Under the pieces are notes generated by a model. That model had not been told where the DNA came from. It saw only the letters and a program-made list of their open reading frames with translations, and did not search any database. Below are positions 33,952-42,605 of a stretch of 64,000 bases of DNA, one piece after another. The position numbers were made by a program, and so were the translations under genes. The stretch comes from JAIQGF01 sp051006995. Lineage in GTDB: Bacteria > Acidobacteriota > Terriglobia > Terriglobales > Acidobacteriaceae. Numbering within the stretch: the first letter of the stretch is position 1; the number at the start of each line of letters is the position of its first letter. The stretch lies in NCBI GenBank assembly GCA_051006995.1, contig JBPCSQ010000008.1:62001-126000 (forward strand), in the 5' to 3' direction.

Positions 33952-35781
33952 TCAGATAAGCCGCAGCGTCAAGCCGGGCAGAGCGATGCCTTCCAGCTCT
34001 GCCGTCCAGGAGTCGCCTTTGTGCAGAAGATGTCCGGCGGTCAGTGTTCCCGTACTGATGATTTCGCCGGCGCCGAGCGGTGGCTGCCCGCGCTTGATGA
34101 CGGCGCTTGCCAATTCGGCCAGGCACAGCGCCGGATTGCGTAAGGAATTTTTGCCCGCGCCTTCTTCGACGAACTCGCCGTTTTTCGACATGCGAACCTT
34201 GAACTTCGGCAGCTCTGCCAACAGCGTGGGAATCCACTCCGCTGTGACCGGCTTGCGCTCGCCGACGACCAGCGCGGCATGCAGGCCGAGCGAAGCCACG
34301 AAGTCTCCTGGTTGAAACTGCCAGCCAGGGTAGGGGCAGTCGATAATTTCGTATCCGAAGGCGATCCAATCACAGGCTTCGAGCGCGGCGGTGGCGTCCA
34401 GGCCCTCGGTCGTAATCGGCTGCTTCAGCGCCATCATGATTTCCGGCTCAATCTTGAGCGAGCGTGCCTTAGGCAGGGAAATCTGGTGTGAATTTCCGGC
34501 GGCGTAATGCACGGTGTCGTCGTACATGTGGCCCCAGACCAGCGTGGACAGCTTCAGGATGCGCCACATTGCCTTATTGGCAAAACCGACCTTCCTGCCG
34601 GTGGTGCGGTGCCCCTGCTTCTCGCGCGTGGTCTTGATGCCCCACTCGACGGCGTAGCAGGCGTCGAGATCGAAGCCGCGGGATGACGGCGGCGTTTCGA
34701 CCATCTGCCCGGTTTCACAGGCAGTCAAAAGCTCGCGCGCCGCCGATGTGATCTCGTCCTTGCCGACCTCGCGCGCGCCCGGCGCTACACCTTCCGGCAG
34801 CCTGGAAACACTGCCGCTGCGTACCTCCGCCAGCAGCTTGGTGCATGCATAGATGGTGCGGGTGTGCGGCATCGGGACTTTCAAGCGCTCGCCAACCTCC
34901 ACCACTGCGCCCACGATCGCATCCAACTCCAGCGCTCGTCCGGCTTCCAGATCCTGAAGCATGGAGGTCTTGTGCTCGCCTACCTTGGCTGCGCCCGCCA
35001 TCCGCTGCTCGATGGTGATGGGCAACTCGAACCCGAGCTTCTTGCCGAGCGCTTCGGTTTCGCGCATGACCTCGCGCACAATTACCGAAACGTCCAGATG
35101 GCGCGCCATCTGCACCAGCGTGGCGCCGGTCAGTGCGCTGATGGGATTGAACACGACGTTGCCGAGCAGCTTGACCCAGATTTCCTGGCGAATGTGGGTG
35201 GTGATGGGGCAGCGCAGACCGGCCGCGATCAGCGCCTCGGCAATGCGTTTGCTGCGCTCGGAGCGCTCGCCGCCTGGCTCGCCCAGCGAAATCCGGCTGC
35301 CCTCGGTGTGGCGGACGACGCCAGGCTCGGGGATATCGGTGGCGAAATAGATGATGGAGCCTAAGACCTGGCTGGCGGGAATGGCGGCCGACACTACGCC
35401 ACCAGGGTCCACCTTCTCCAGACGCAGTCCATTGAGTTCGCCGCCGAAGTCCTGGAAGTACCACCACGGAATACCGTTTTGCGTGCTGACGACGGTGGTT
35501 TCCGGGCCAATCACGCTGGGGAAAGACGGCGCCAGTTGCGGCAAGCTGTGCGCCTTCACCGTCAGGAACACCACGTCCACCGGCCCAACCTGCTCCAGGC
35601 GGCTGCTCGTCTTGGGATGCGCCTCGAAATCGCCTTCGGCGCTGCGAACGCGGACACCATGCTGTTCAATCGCGGCGAGCTGCTTGCCGCGCGCGAACAA
35701 GGTGACATCCAGCCCGGCGCGCGCCATCTTGGCCCCGATGTAGGCTCCGACGGCGCCGGCGCCGGCGATCAGAAACTTCAT
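33952..35781 (-). CDS. PanE-type reductase fused to MhpD-type hydratase
   Basis: 609 residues. Residues 1-~315 are a full 2-dehydropantoate 2-reductase-type domain: NADP site IAGAGAVGAYIG, VVFLTVKAHSLP, the catalytic Lys region KLLGNVVFNPISALTG. Residues ~335-609 are a 2-oxopent-4-enoate hydratase/4-oxalocrotonate decarboxylase-type domain (GFDLDACYAVEWG, IEPEIMMALKQPI, ALEACDWIAFGYEIID, FVASLGLHAALVVGE). The start overlaps the stop of the upstream CoA ligase gene as ATGA, so the two are translationally coupled. In Methylobacterium extorquens a PanE homologue (PanE2) reduces oxalyl-CoA to glyoxylate; beside an oxalate-CoA ligase-like gene this is the preferred activity here. True pantothenate synthesis remains possible. 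Confidence 0.78.
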   Translation of the reverse strand: MKFLIAGAGAVGAYIGAKMARAGLDVTLFARGKQLAAIEQHGVRVRSAEGDFEAHPKTSSRLEQVGPVDVVFLTVKAHSLPQLAPSFPSVIGPETTVVSTQNGIPWWYFQDFGGELNGLRLEKVDPGGVVSAAIPASQVLGSIIYFATDIPEPGVVRHTEGSRISLGEPGGERSERSKRIAEALIAAGLRCPITTHIRQEIWVKLLGNVVFNPISALTGATLVQMARHLDVSVIVREVMRETEALGKKLGFELPITIEQRMAGAAKVGEHKTSMLQDLEAGRALELDAIVGAVVEVGERLKVPMPHTRTIYACTKLLAEVRSGSVSRLPEGVAPGAREVGKDEITSAARELLTACETGQMVETPPSSRGFDLDACYAVEWGIKTTREKQGHRTTGRKVGFANKAMWRILKLSTLVWGHMYDDTVHYAAGNSHQISLPKARSLKIEPEIMMALKQPITTEGLDATAALEACDWIAFGYEIIDCPYPGWQFQPGDFVASLGLHAALVVGERKPVTAEWIPTLLAELPKFKVRMSKNGEFVEEGAGKNSLRNPALCLAELASAVIKRGQPPLGAGEIISTGTLTAGHLLHKGDSWTAELEGIALPGLTLRLI

Positions 35782-37292
35782 GCCGCGGGCTCCTTCGCGC
35801 ACAGCGTGGCAGCCACTACCCCGCGCTGGATTTTGCCCGTGGCCGTCCGCGGAATGCTCTCAACGATAAAAATCTTTTTCGGACATTCAAAGTGCGCCAG
35901 ACGCTCGCGGCAGAACTTCAGCAGGTCGGTCTCGCTGTAGGGCTCGCGCAGCACGACGGCCGCAGCCACCTCTTCGCCCAGGGTGGGATGCGGCATGCCG
36001 AAGGTGACGGCTTCGGCGACGGCGGGATGCTCGCCCAGCACTTCATCCACATGGCGTGGCGCGACTTTTTCTCCCGCGCGGTTGATCAGCTCCTTGATCC
36101 GCCCGGAAATATGGATGTAGCCGTCGGCATCCTTCCAGCCTTCGTCGCCGGTGCGGAACCATCCATCGGTGAAGGATTGCGCGTTGGCCTCAGGATTGTT
36201 TTCGTATCCGCTGAAGACGTTCGGACCTTGGATGACGATTTCCCCGCGCTCGCCTTGCAGCAGGTGATTTCCAGCGCTGTCCATGATGCTGGCTTCGAGT
36301 CCGGTGGGCAGCCCTACCGAGCCGGGCTTGCGTGGCGCCGGGGGCAGGGGATTGGAGGCCATCTGATGCGCCGCCTCGGTCATGCCGTAAGCTTCGAGCA
36401 CGGGAACACCGAAAGCCTCTTCCATCTTGCGCATGGCATCAGGCGCGAGCGGCGCGCTGGCCGAGCGCACGAAGCGCAGCGACCCTCCAGCGCTGGGCCG
36501 GTCGTTGCTGCGCGCCCGCGCCGACACGATGTGGTGGATGGTCGGCACCGCGGTGTACCACGTGATCCTGTATTCCCTTACCAGACGCCAGAAGACCAGC
36601 GGATTTACGCCATTGGGCGCGACCACGGTGCCGCCCGAGAGCAGGGGCGCCAGCGTGGAGGCGACGATACCGTGCACGTGGAACAGCGGCATGAAGCACA
36701 AGGAGACGTCGTCGGGGGAAAGCGCGTAGGTTTGCGTGATGTTGCAAGCCGACTGCACCAGATTACGGTGGCGCAGCGGCACGCGCTTCGGGCGTCCCGT
36801 GCTCCCGCTGGTGTGCAGGATAAGAGCGATGTCGTCCGGTTCCGGTGTGGTCGCCCATGGCTTCGGCGGTATGTCTTCGATCCTTACTTTGCCGTCGTCG
36901 CCGAGCTCAGTCCGCAAGATCGGAATGCCCAGGGCCGCTGCCGCGGAGCGCGCTTCGTGCGAATCGTGGCTGCCGCAGATCAACACCTTAGCCGAGGTGT
37001 CCTGGAGGTAGAAACAGAACTCCTGGTATTTGTACGTGGGATTGAGTGGCGCGGCAGTCGCTGCGACGGAAGCGGCCAGAAAGCTCACAATGGCCGGCAG
37101 CCCGTTGGGCAGGGCAATGGCGACGCGGCTGCCACGACGAATACCGACGGTGGACAGGGCGTCGGCCATGGTCAGAACCTGCTCCCGCAGGGAGGCGTAG
37201 CTCACGCGCGCTTCCAGATCCGGCAGGATGATGGCGGTGCGCTCGGCCGGGGCGAGTTGTAGCGCGTCCAAAACTGTGGTGACCGACTGCAT
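35778..37292 (-). CDS. Oxalate-CoA ligase-like (AAE3/Pcs60 type)
   Basis: 504 residues of the adenylate-forming family. The ATP loop ILHTSGSTGRPKRVPL, FMPLFHVHG, the motif WYTAVPTIHHI, LRFVRSASAPLAP, EAYGMTEAAHQMASNPLPP, GWFRTGDEG and the C-terminal PRTATGKIQRG are all visible. These follow, nearly residue for residue, what I remember of plant AAE3 and yeast Pcs60, which make oxalyl-CoA from oxalate, ATP and CoA. Length also fits. It overlaps by 4 bp the PanE-MhpD gene. A general short-chain acyl-CoA ligase role cannot be excluded. Confidence 0.8.
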   Translation of the reverse strand: MQSVTTVLDALQLAPAERTAIILPDLEARVSYASLREQVLTMADALSTVGIRRGSRVAIALPNGLPAIVSFLAASVAATAAPLNPTYKYQEFCFYLQDTSAKVLICGSHDSHEARSAAAALGIPILRTELGDDGKVRIEDIPPKPWATTPEPDDIALILHTSGSTGRPKRVPLRHRNLVQSACNITQTYALSPDDVSLCFMPLFHVHGIVASTLAPLLSGGTVVAPNGVNPLVFWRLVREYRITWYTAVPTIHHIVSARARSNDRPSAGGSLRFVRSASAPLAPDAMRKMEEAFGVPVLEAYGMTEAAHQMASNPLPPAPRKPGSVGLPTGLEASIMDSAGNHLLQGERGEIVIQGPNVFSGYENNPEANAQSFTDGWFRTGDEGWKDADGYIHISGRIKELINRAGEKVAPRHVDEVLGEHPAVAEAVTFGMPHPTLGEEVAAAVVLREPYSETDLLKFCRERLAHFECPKKIFIVESIPRTATGKIQRGVVAATLCAKEPAA

Positions 37293-37620
37293 GGTTCGGT
37301 GATCTCCGAGGACTCAGAACCGGGTCCGCCGCGCAGGTGACACTTGCGCGTGCAACTTGGATGCCGGAAGACCGAGTTCCGGTTTCAAAGTTTGACGGGC
37401 CACGAAGCAGGCGCATGGGCGCTCCAGGCGGCGCTGCAGGATGCAATATATCGTAGCACGATATTAAATTCCGGAATAGGCAACTTCCGCGCCGGGAGCG
37501 GCTTCCGTCCTTAGTAGACCTCCCGTATTCCGGAGTGACTCAGCGGCCTAGGGACGGCGGAGTCCGCTTCTGCGCGCTGCTTGCGGCCAACCCCGGGCGG
37601 GGAGGGAAAGGAGTCAATCG
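37293..37620. other. Divergent regulatory region
   Basis: 328 bases between the CoA ligase operon (leftward) and the YaaH-type transporter (rightward). It contains a perfect 7-bp inverted repeat at 37448-37464, a perfect 10-bp palindrome ATTCCGGAAT at 37468-37477 and an imperfect copy of it (ATTCCGGAGT) at 37527-37536. No clear sigma-70 elements are visible. Confidence 0.6.
37448..37477. promoter_or_regulatory. Palindromic operator candidates
   Basis: ATATCGT-AGC-ACGATAT is a perfect 7-bp inverted repeat. Four bases later comes the perfect palindrome ATTCCGGAAT. The cluster sits midway between two divergent genes, where a shared regulator would bind. Confidence 0.5.
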
Positions 37621-38331
37621 ATGAGTACGAATCCGATTAATCCTGTCGTGCCAATGCCGCAACGAATGGAGGCCCAGCCGGAGACACATATCTGGCTGCA
37701 GCCGCTGGCGGCGCCATCCATTCTCGGTCTTTACGGGTTTGCGGGCGCCACCTTCATGGTAGCGGCGCACATGGCGCACTGGTTCGGAGGAGCGCAAACC
37801 GACATGGCGCTATGGCCCTTCGCCGCCGTTTTCGGCGGACTGGCGCAGTTCCTGGCCGGTATGTGGAGCTACAAGGCGCGTGATGGCGTTGCCACCGCGA
37901 TGCATGGAATGTGGGGTTCGTTCTGGATGGCGTTCGGCATTCTTTGGGTGCTGATCGCGACCGGCAAGATTACGGCGCCCGCACCTGGCCAACCATTCGA
38001 GGCGCTGGGCTTCTGGTTCATCGTCCTAGCGGCGATTACCTGGGCGGGTACGGCTGCCGCTGCGGCTGAGTCGTCGGTAGTGGCGACGGTGCTGGCGTTC
38101 CTGGCGGGCGGATCCACGGCCGCTGCCATCGGGCAACTGGCGGGAGTGGAAGGACTGAACGTTCTTGCCGGCTGGCTGTTCATCATCTCGGCGATCATCG
38201 CCTGGTACGCGGCAACCGCGCTGATGGTGAACTCGGCTTATGGACGCACCGTGATGGGGCTGGGGAAGCGCAAGAAGGGCATCCAGATCAACACGGGTTT
38301 CGGCGAACCCGGTGTGTTGCACGGGCAATAA
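37621..38331 (+). CDS. GPR1/FUN34/YaaH (SatP) family transporter
   Basis: 236 residues with six membrane helices, and GGAGGGAAAGGAG before the ATG. The family signature around the first helix is LAAPSILGLYGFAGA, where the canonical form is NPAPLGLxGF; the opening Asn-Pro is replaced, so this is a diverged member. The family moves acetate and succinate with protons. Its divergent pairing with the oxalate-CoA ligase genes suggests a small carboxylate substrate, perhaps oxalate or glyoxylate; that is inference. Confidence 0.82.
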   Translation: MSTNPINPVVPMPQRMEAQPETHIWLQPLAAPSILGLYGFAGATFMVAAHMAHWFGGAQTDMALWPFAAVFGGLAQFLAGMWSYKARDGVATAMHGMWGSFWMAFGILWVLIATGKITAPAPGQPFEALGFWFIVLAAITWAGTAAAAAESSVVATVLAFLAGGSTAAAIGQLAGVEGLNVLAGWLFIISAIIAWYAATALMVNSAYGRTVMGLGKRKKGIQINTGFGEPGVLHGQ

Positions 38332-38352
38332 GGGAATTGCCGAACGCGGGGC

Positions 38353-39672
38353 TTACTGCCCCGCGCCGGCCAGTTCCACGCGCTTGGCAATGTGATCGCG
38401 AATCCAGTGCGCGTCCCACCACTCTTTGGGGTCGATCTGCACGCCGTCGAGCTGCATGCTGAAGTGGATGTGATCGCCGCCGGCCAGGCCGGTCATGCCG
38501 CTCTTGCCCATCACCTGGCCGCGTTTGACCACGTCGCCCTCATGCACGGCGATTTCGCTCAGGTGGCCGTAAATGGATTGCAAGCCGTATCCGTGGTCCA
38601 CCACGATGCAGTTGCCGTAAATTCCCAGCGGCGCGGCCCAGACCACTTTTCCGTCATTCGACGCCTGCACGCCCACGTGTTGCGTGATGGAAAGGTCGTA
38701 ACCGAGGTGTACCTGCTGGTCAATCTTCTTACTCTGGTAAATGTAGTTGCGCACGTCGGCGAAGTTGGATTCGACCTTGGAATTCGGCTGTTGCTGGAAA
38801 GGCTGCGACCACAGGAAGTGCGGCTCCGTCTTCAGACGAAGGTCGGAGAGCGTCTTGTTGTTGGCGCGGCGCACCTCGCCATTGATTTTCAGGAAGCGCG
38901 CGACGACATCTCCAGAGCCGTTGGGGTCCAGTTCGGTTGTGACCTTTTGCAGAAACTTGTCCTCGAGCTGCAAATCGCGCACGCGGTACTTGGGCTGCTC
39001 CTTCTTGGGGTACTGAACAACCATCGAACCCGTGACGCGGCTGGCGGGGTTGCTGGCGAATACCACGGGAGCGGTGGCGGGCGGAGTGTCCCACGGCACG
39101 GCGAACAGCGAGAACATTCCCGGCTTGCCGCCCGGCATGGGCCAGCTGCGGAAGACGTAGTTGCCGACACTGACGCCGGAATCGGTGGCGTAACCGGAAA
39201 CACTGAACGTCACCAGGTCAGCCATGCCGAGATAAAGGTAATGCTGGTCGGAATCCACGCTGACCATCGGTGGCTGGGTGATCACCATGACATCCCGTGC
39301 CGCGCGGCTGGTGCTTCCCCGGAAATCGTTCGAAGTAGCTTCCACGATCAGCTGTGCCTTGCCGTCCTTCAGTTGCGGCGTGCTCTTTGCGCCGGCGGTG
39401 AAGGCCCAGGTCGCGTCGGGAACGTGGCGGTTCCACAACACGCGACGCGAGGGCTGCTTCTGCTCCCATATCGTGTAGCGGGCGCCGTTCTGCTCGAGAA
39501 AGGCAGTGGCGTGCCGGATGCCATGCGGATCGGAAACGCGCAACGTGATGGGCGTTGCCTGTCCGATGGCAGTTACGGCGGAGGGAAGGGAAATAACCGG
39601 CGTCGCAGAGAACAGAAGGAGGCCAACAGCCGCGACCACGGCCAGCAGAACTAGGGCAACAAGAGCTCGCAT
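38353..39672 (-). CDS. M23-family peptidase
   Basis: 439 residues. An N-terminal membrane anchor or signal (1-~20) leads to a long beta-rich region (~25-290) of Ig-like character, then an M23 peptidase domain (~300-425) with the zinc ligands HLGYDL, GHLSEIAVHEGDVV and DHIHFSM. The family cuts peptidoglycan cross-links or glycine bridges. The start chosen opens the anchor; the longer frame begins with a basic, unconserved stretch. It is the first of two leftward secreted-enzyme genes. Confidence 0.88.
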   Translation of the reverse strand: MRALVALVLLAVVAAVGLLLFSATPVISLPSAVTAIGQATPITLRVSDPHGIRHATAFLEQNGARYTIWEQKQPSRRVLWNRHVPDATWAFTAGAKSTPQLKDGKAQLIVEATSNDFRGSTSRAARDVMVITQPPMVSVDSDQHYLYLGMADLVTFSVSGYATDSGVSVGNYVFRSWPMPGGKPGMFSLFAVPWDTPPATAPVVFASNPASRVTGSMVVQYPKKEQPKYRVRDLQLEDKFLQKVTTELDPNGSGDVVARFLKINGEVRRANNKTLSDLRLKTEPHFLWSQPFQQQPNSKVESNFADVRNYIYQSKKIDQQVHLGYDLSITQHVGVQASNDGKVVWAAPLGIYGNCIVVDHGYGLQSIYGHLSEIAVHEGDVVKRGQVMGKSGMTGLAGGDHIHFSMQLDGVQIDPKEWWDAHWIRDHIAKRVELAGAGQ

Positions 39673-39774
39673 TATGAAAACGAAGGTAGCACAAGCGCGT
39701 ACGGCGGCACGATCAGCCGAATGCCCTAGGGCGATCGGATTGCTCGCACACCTACGCCGCTTCCGCGAGCGCAA

Positions 39775-41067
39775 TCACTTGGTGTAAGTGACGCGCCAGA
39801 TCGAATTGGAACCGTCATCGCTGATGAGCAACGAACCGTCCTTCGCAACGGCCACGCCCACCGGGCGTCCCCAGACTTGCCCTTCGGGAGTGACAAAGCC
39901 GGTCACAAAATCTTCGTATTCGCCGGTTGCGCGGCCATTCTTGACGAGAACTCGAATGACCTCGTAGCCGACACGTTTACTGCGATTCCAGGAACCATGC
40001 TCGGCGGCAAATATGTTGCCGCGGTACTCGGAAGGGAACTGCTCGCCTTCATAGAAGGTCATCTCCAGCGAAGCAATGTGAGGCTGGAGCAAGACGTCGG
40101 GAGTAATCACCTTGCTTTTGAGCTCAGGGTGTTTCCCGGCGTGGCGCGGGTCCTGGTGCCCACCCGTGTAAAACCACGGCCAGCCATAGAATCCGCCCGG
40201 TTCAACGTGGGTGATGTAATCGGGCGGCAAATTGTCGCCGAGCTCATCGCGCTCGTTCACCGACGCCCACAATTGGCCGCTGCCAGGCTGAATCGCCAGG
40301 CCGACAGCATTCCTCAAGCCATATGCGTAGACGCGCTCCCCGGTGCCATCGGGATTGAACTCCAGGATGTCGGCGCGATTGTGTTCGCGCGAGTTGTTGT
40401 CCGCGTCGTCATCGTTGGAGTAGGAGCCGACGGATACGAACATCTTCTTTCCATCCGGCGAGAATGCGATGTCGCGGGTCCAATGTCCGCCGCTAACCAG
40501 GTGGCCTGCCCCGGAAGGCAGCTTGGCGATCGTTTGCGCCGCGGCCCGCGACTTCAGGTCACCGTTGTGGTAGGGAACGCGGACTACGGCATCAGTATTG
40601 CCGATGTAGATCCATTCGGGGTTCTGGCCCGGAGGATAGAACGCGATTCCGAAAGGCCGATTCAGACCGCGGGCAAAGACCTCCTTCTGCTGCGGTTTGC
40701 CATTGCTTGCGATGCCATGAAACACGGTGACCCGGCCGGCTTGGCTCTCGGCCACAAATACATCCCCGTTGGGCGCCATCCGGATGAGACGCGGATGATC
40801 CAGTTCGTCGGCATAGAGTTCAACTTTGAATCCGGCAGGCGCTTGCGGCCAGGCCTCACGCGGGCGACGCACCATGCGGGGGGAGTTGTCGGACGATTCC
40901 GTGCTGCCGGGCGGCGGCAGATCGGCAAGGGTGATCTTGTGGACCGCGCCCGGCCTTTGCGCGCGGTAATCGCTGAACACTTCCGCCCGGTTCCGTCCTT
41001 GCTGTGCCATCGCGAGCGTAGCCATCCACGCCAGCAGCACCGCCGTCGTCATCCGACGTACGTTCAT
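39775..41067 (-). CDS. PQQ-dependent sugar/sorbosone dehydrogenase-like protein
   Basis: 430 residues with a signal peptide (1-~20). It is a six-bladed propeller of the glucose/sorbosone dehydrogenase family: LDHPRLIRMAPNGDVFVAES, YIGNTDAVVRVPY, SGGHWTRDIAFSPDG, GLRNAVGLAIQPGSG, and LWASVNERDELGDNLPPDYI. It is periplasmic and would oxidise sugars or aldoses with PQQ, although PQQ synthesis genes are not in the window. Its stop is 102 bases from the start of the M23 gene. Confidence 0.85.
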   Translation of the reverse strand: MNVRRMTTAVLLAWMATLAMAQQGRNRAEVFSDYRAQRPGAVHKITLADLPPPGSTESSDNSPRMVRRPREAWPQAPAGFKVELYADELDHPRLIRMAPNGDVFVAESQAGRVTVFHGIASNGKPQQKEVFARGLNRPFGIAFYPPGQNPEWIYIGNTDAVVRVPYHNGDLKSRAAAQTIAKLPSGAGHLVSGGHWTRDIAFSPDGKKMFVSVGSYSNDDDADNNSREHNRADILEFNPDGTGERVYAYGLRNAVGLAIQPGSGQLWASVNERDELGDNLPPDYITHVEPGGFYGWPWFYTGGHQDPRHAGKHPELKSKVITPDVLLQPHIASLEMTFYEGEQFPSEYRGNIFAAEHGSWNRSKRVGYEVIRVLVKNGRATGEYEDFVTGFVTPEGQVWGRPVGVAVAKDGSLLISDDGSNSIWRVTYTK

Positions 41068-41201
41068 CCACGCGCCTCTAGTTGCGACGGATGGCGCAAT
41101 CCGGGCAAAAGATGCACCTTGAGCGGCTCAAAGCTGAACTTGGGATGAGTGCGACGAAGGCCTGGTGGAAGCCAACGCCGAAGTCGCTACCTTGGGGTTA
41201 C

Positions 41202-41819
41202 TCAATTGTGCCGCGTGGATGGTTGCGCCGGGACCGTGCGCTGGCGTGACAGGCAGAACCACGCCTTTGCACCGTTCCCGTGGAACTCCGCCGAGCGCAG
41301 CTCGACGACCTCCAGCGCGGGCTCGATGGCGAGCGCGACCTCGCGCAGCGAGCGGCGAGGCGGGCCGACCTCGCGGGCTGGACCCTCGGTGCTGCCGATG
41401 AGGCTCAGCCAAAAGCCGCCGGGCGCCAGCGCGGCCGCGACGCCCGCGGCGAAGCGCGCGCGTTCCTCGGGTTCATCGAAGACATGGAAGCAACCGCGGT
41501 CGAAGATGAAGTGGAATGGGCCGTCGGGCGTGGGCGCGGCGAGAAAGTCCAAGGTTAGGAAGCGGCACCGCAAATCGCGGCCCTGCATCTTGGCTTGGGC
41601 CTTTTCGACCGCGAGCTCCGCCACATCAACTCCGAGCACATCGAAACCGCGCTCGGCAAGCCAAATTGCGTTCGTCCCGGTGCCCGCGCCGATCTCCAAC
41701 GTCCGCCCGGGCGTGATGCCGCCCGAAGCCACGAACTCGACCAGCAACGGCTCCGGACGACCCGTGTCCCAGGGTAATTCTCCCGAGGCGTAATGTTCAT
41801 TCCATGGTGGCTGTGGCAT
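41202..41819 (-). CDS. SAM-dependent methyltransferase
   Basis: 205 residues, class I Rossmann fold. Motif I is TLEIGAGTGTNAIWLAERGF, motif II GVDVAELAVEKAQ, with FHFIFDRGCFHVFDEPEERA following. The latter pattern is seen in thiopurine/tellurite-resistance-type methyltransferases (TehB/TPMT-like). The substrate cannot be told. It is separated from the tmRNA gene by ~170 empty bases. Confidence 0.85.
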   Translation of the reverse strand: MPQPPWNEHYASGELPWDTGRPEPLLVEFVASGGITPGRTLEIGAGTGTNAIWLAERGFDVLGVDVAELAVEKAQAKMQGRDLRCRFLTLDFLAAPTPDGPFHFIFDRGCFHVFDEPEERARFAAGVAAALAPGGFWLSLIGSTEGPAREVGPPRRSLREVALAIEPALEVVELRSAEFHGNGAKAWFCLSRQRTVPAQPSTRHN

Positions 41820-41990
41820 GACGAGGCGAGTTTAGCGCCGGAGCGACTTGCAGAGAAGCTCGGCCAACCTAGGCGAGCGTGTGCATAGCGAATAAAACAG
41901 GGGACGAACCGTGAATTGAGCCGGCGACTTTAAGGCTCTGCTCGTCGCCCAAAGCGGCTCCAAGTGCCGAAACTGTTTTGAGAAGATAGA

Positions 41991-42357
41991 TGGTGGAGGC
42001 GCCGGGAGTTGAACCCGGGTCCGAAGCTGTCACTGGCAGAGAGCCTACATACTTATTCGCGTTCCCGCGTCCCACTCAAGGGACACATTCGCCGCCCACG
42101 CTCAGAACACGACAAGAAACGCGGACCGCTAGCCCTGGATCTCGCCTTCGCGCTCGGACCGCACGCGAAAGCCAGCCTACTGTGCGACGTCCTGACCACC
42201 GCCCGTAGGCGAAGCCGTGGAGGACGGCAACTTAACTAATTAAGCTGCGTATGCCAGCTGTTGATTGGCAATTATTGGTTTTGCACGCGATTACGGGTGT
42301 GTGCACCCCGGTATGCCTCTCTACCGCAAGCATCTCCGTCGAAGCCGTGACGCCCCC
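41991..42357 (-). ncRNA. ssrA: Transfer-messenger RNA (tmRNA)
   Basis: Ends pair as a tRNA-like acceptor stem (GGGGGCG with CGCCTCC, then ACCA), and the 3' part holds the T-arm GGTTCAACTCC. The 5' part begins with the conserved GGCTTCGACGGAGATGC-like segment. The tag frame starts at a GCA resume codon and reads AKPIIANQQLAYAA before TAA, ending in the Ala-Ala degron recognised by ClpXP. The length of 367 bases is normal. A perfect TTGACA lies about 90 bases upstream (complement of 42445-42450), but its -10 is poor. It rescues stalled ribosomes with SmpB. Confidence 0.95.
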
Positions 42358-42605
42358 AGGGTGATGTGCGGCAGATCCCTCACGAGTTGCCGGCCGTCGC
42401 GGCCCGCTGAGGGCCTGGCCGGTAGCTTGCGGCAAGGGTTCTGCTGTCAAAGAACTGCTTCCAATTATCGCTGGAACTGGTTGGAAGTCAATGTATTGGA
42501 TGATCGTACAAGGTCTACGGACTCGGTTTTGGAGCGCTAAAACCGCGCCTCTGGCTTGCGAAACTGCTACCATGGGCCGACTGAGCAGCTGCGGGGTCCC
42601 CCACC

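Noticed and set aside
35778..37292. Long-chain fatty-acid CoA ligase
   Set aside because: The pattern around HVHG, WYTAVPTIHHI and EAYGMTEAAHQMASNPLPP follows the AAE3/Pcs60 branch more closely than fatty-acid ligases, and the length (504) also fits that branch.
38392..39654. Rightward 420-codon open frame opposite the M23 peptidase
   Set aside because: Antisense shadow; the leftward frame has the zinc-peptidase motifs. The same applies to 39877-41148 opposite the sorbosone dehydrogenase gene.
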